DNA of 64,000 nt, taken from positions 62,001 through 126,000 of the forward strand of contig NZ_LECW02000012.1 of the NCBI RefSeq assembly GCF_001042475.2, given 5' to 3'. The number at the start of each line of letters is the position of its first letter. Positions within the stretch are counted from its first letter, which is position 1. Shown here piece after piece: positions 62,809 through 64,000 of the stretch. Under the pieces are notes generated by a model that saw only the letters and a list, made by a program, of their open reading frames with translations, was not told the DNA's origin and did not search any database. Source of the stretch: Bacillus glycinifermentans. GTDB taxonomy: Bacteria > Bacillota > Bacilli > Bacillales > Bacillaceae. A program made the position numbers and the translations under genes.

Positions 62809-62938
62809 GCAAATACCCCCTAGAAGTAGGTGTAATGAACAGATATTCGTTGAAAATGAAACGAAACAAGCCCTCGAAATCTAGTCTTAATAGGAATAGT
62901 CACATCGGAATAAATACCGCTTAAATCCTTCGATTTCG

Positions 62939-63157
62939 TTAAAAACTTGATACGCGAACATCGAACATTCTCTCGGCTGCTCGGCGCTGTTCAATCGGGA
63001 TTTTAAACTGGATGCCTACGAGCCTATCGTTTTTAAAATAGTCGGCTACGATGCCCCAATCCTTTTTATATCGCTTCACACGCCGAATCAATTCCTTGTC
63101 TTCCGTGTAACCGAATAGCCACCCCTTGCCGGCCTTCCAAAGTTCATTATTCGTCAT
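62939..63157 (-). CDS. Unknown 72-residue protein of the phage-like element
   Basis: MTNNELWKAGKGWLFGYTED..., basic, aromatic-rich. Start at the second of two adjacent ATGs (63157), 7 bases after GGAGG. About 130 non-coding bases separate it from the next gene. No family recognised. Confidence 0.62.
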   Translation of the reverse strand: MTNNELWKAGKGWLFGYTEDKELIRRVKRYKKDWGIVADYFKNDRLVGIQFKIPIEQRRAAERMFDVRVSSF

Positions 63158-63173
63158 CATAAAACCTCCAAAT

Positions 63174-63220
63174 AAAAAGACATCCTCCGCCCTGGTAACG
63201 AGCATCATCGGATGTCTTGT
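63174..63220 (-). terminator. Terminator after the winged-helix-like gene
   Basis: Minus strand AAGACATCC ... GGATGTCTT then TTTAT, 9-base stem with a long (24-base) loop. Confidence 0.7.
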
Positions 63221-63229
63221 TAAAGTTAT

Positions 63230-64000
63230 TTATTTGAACAGTACCTTTATGGAGTCTAACTCTTTTGCTGGACCACCAAAAACAACGTTAGGATTAACAA
63301 TCACAATCTTTTTTCTTCTGTCGTTAGGATCGGGCGGCAACCAAAAAACCGGCTTACCGTTCAGCTTAACACTCTCTAAGGTCTGTCTTAATTTATTGGA
63401 ATCTTTATAATCAAGTAAGGCGGCTAGTTTATCTAAGTGCATTTTGTTAAGTCGTTCCGTGTCCGTCTCATCTGGATTAAAACATACAATATTTGTTTTC
63501 AGATTCAAAAACGGAAGTACCATATAGACAATAGATAACTTTTTTGCCGCCCGGCCGCTATAATTTTCGTATAGCTCTCGGATTGTCTTTCGGTACATCT
63601 TTATTCGGGAAGTTTCCGCAGACTTTCCTCGGACTTTTCCGCGATGGAATAGAAAAGGAGTCAACTCGATAACCCCTTCATTGTTTTCTTTGAGAATCTC
63701 GGCCGCCGTCATCCTCTTATAAAAATCTCGAAAATTATTAGCGCTCAAACCGAGAATCTTTTGGAGGCCGGACTTATCGATCTTACGACCGTTGTCATGA
63801 GAAAGTTGCTGACTTTCAAAACCGACAAATGTAGCGATGAACATCAGGCGTGCAAGGTCCGGCTCTTTGACAGTTGTATAATCGTCCAGGAACGATTTGC
63901 ATGTTTTATAAAAAGCCCACGTAAAGCCGCCATTCTCAGCGTCATGCCCTCCCGCATTTCTTGTAATTCTATAGCCCTCATTCGAGCGTCCTGATGTTTT
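63230..64000 (-). CDS. Winged-helix-like protein of the phage-like element, cut by window edge
   Basis: The frame is open to the right edge, giving at least 256 residues; the start is outside. The visible part has FTWAFYKTCKSFLDDYTTVK, then a helix-turn-helix-like stretch (IDKSGLQKILGLSANNFRDFYKRMTAAEIL) followed by the wing-type ELTPFLFHRGKV, a pattern seen in phage and plasmid replication or maintenance proteins. The C-terminal half is basic and globular. DNA binding is inferred; function unknown. Confidence 0.6.
   Translation of the reverse strand, partial: KTSGRSNEGYRITRNAGGHDAENGGFTWAFYKTCKSFLDDYTTVKEPDLARLMFIATFVGFESQQLSHDNGRKIDKSGLQKILGLSANNFRDFYKRMTAAEILKENNEGVIELTPFLFHRGKVRGKSAETSRIKMYRKTIRELYENYSGRAAKKLSIVYMVLPFLNLKTNIVCFNPDETDTERLNKMHLDKLAALLDYKDSNKLRQTLESVKLNGKPVFWLPPDPNDRRKKIVIVNPNVVFGGPAKELDSIKVLFK

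Larger units (their letters stand above)
56484..64000. mobile_element. Phage-like integrated element, left end (extends past window)
   Basis: Begins at the sharp break in the yutM tail. All genes are on the minus strand with ATGA/TAATG overlaps and phage-type products (tape measure protein, coiled-coil and small orphan genes). Integrase, terminase, portal and capsid genes are not in this part. Whether it is an intact prophage, a defective one or a satellite cannot be told from the part seen. Confidence 0.75.

Overview
The window is chromosomal DNA from a low-GC Firmicute of the Bacillus subtilis group, most likely the B. licheniformis / B. paralicheniformis clade. Gene order follows the B. 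subtilis 168 yuf-yux-yue-yuk-yui-yum segment almost gene for gene, while protein divergence and several insertions rule out B. subtilis itself. The species call is by recall of gene order and protein families, not by a search.

Layout. 1-5200: tail of a CitB-type response regulator (malR-like), then the guanosine ABC transporter nupNOPQ. 5429-7274: phospholipid operon pssA-ybfM-psd, which sits elsewhere in B. subtilis. 7538-15168: Na+/malate symporter maeN, a small exported protein, and the seven-gene mrpABCDEFG Na+/H+ antiporter operon. 15209-20045 (minus): menI and the quorum-sensing block comA-comP-comX-comQ plus degQ. comX (57 codons) and degQ (46 codons) are short genes that I translated by hand. 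20536-29469: yuzC, c-di-GMP phosphodiesterase pdeH, NAD salvage pncA-pncB, the small yueI/H/G genes, yueF, a broken chimeric gene, a CcpA-box-preceded secreted lipase and yueE. 29682-40967 (minus): the complete type VII secretion operon yukE-yukD-yukC-yukB-yueB-yueC, followed by an extra four-helix membrane gene and yueD. 41451-53085: adeR-ald, yuiH, BirA-controlled bioY, yuiF, pepA, yuiD, yuiC, yuiB, yuiA, yumB and yumC.

Accessory right end (about 53.7-64 kb). Past yumC the B. subtilis order is lost. A divergent cassette encodes a DUF1433-like membrane-anchored protein (54203-54550, minus), a lipase with an S-D-H triad and a helical C-terminal domain (54601-56028), and a 103-residue helical protein (56040-56351). 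This looks like a type VII-secreted lipase toxin with a reversed domain order, its immunity protein and an export partner. It would use the Yuk machine encoded 14 kb away. The cassette is bracketed by two copies of the 3' end of yutM (iron-sulfur carrier, HesB family), one decayed (53851-53898) and one clean (56391-56483). I read this as repeated integration of mobile DNA into the yutM 3' end. From about 56484 to the window edge there are only minus-strand phage-like genes: a TP901-type tape measure protein with 22-residue repeats, a run of small unknown genes and a winged-helix-like protein cut by the window edge.

How the parts connect. ComQ-ComX-ComP-ComA sense population density, and a ComA-type box lies upstream of degQ. 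DegQ raises DegU phosphorylation, which in B. subtilis drives the yuk operon, so quorum sensing, the secretion machine and its likely toxin cargo lie within one 40-kb stretch. Ion and energy genes (mrp, maeN, yumB with a Rex-like box, yumC) and nutrient uptake genes (nup, bioY, ald) fill the conserved backbone.
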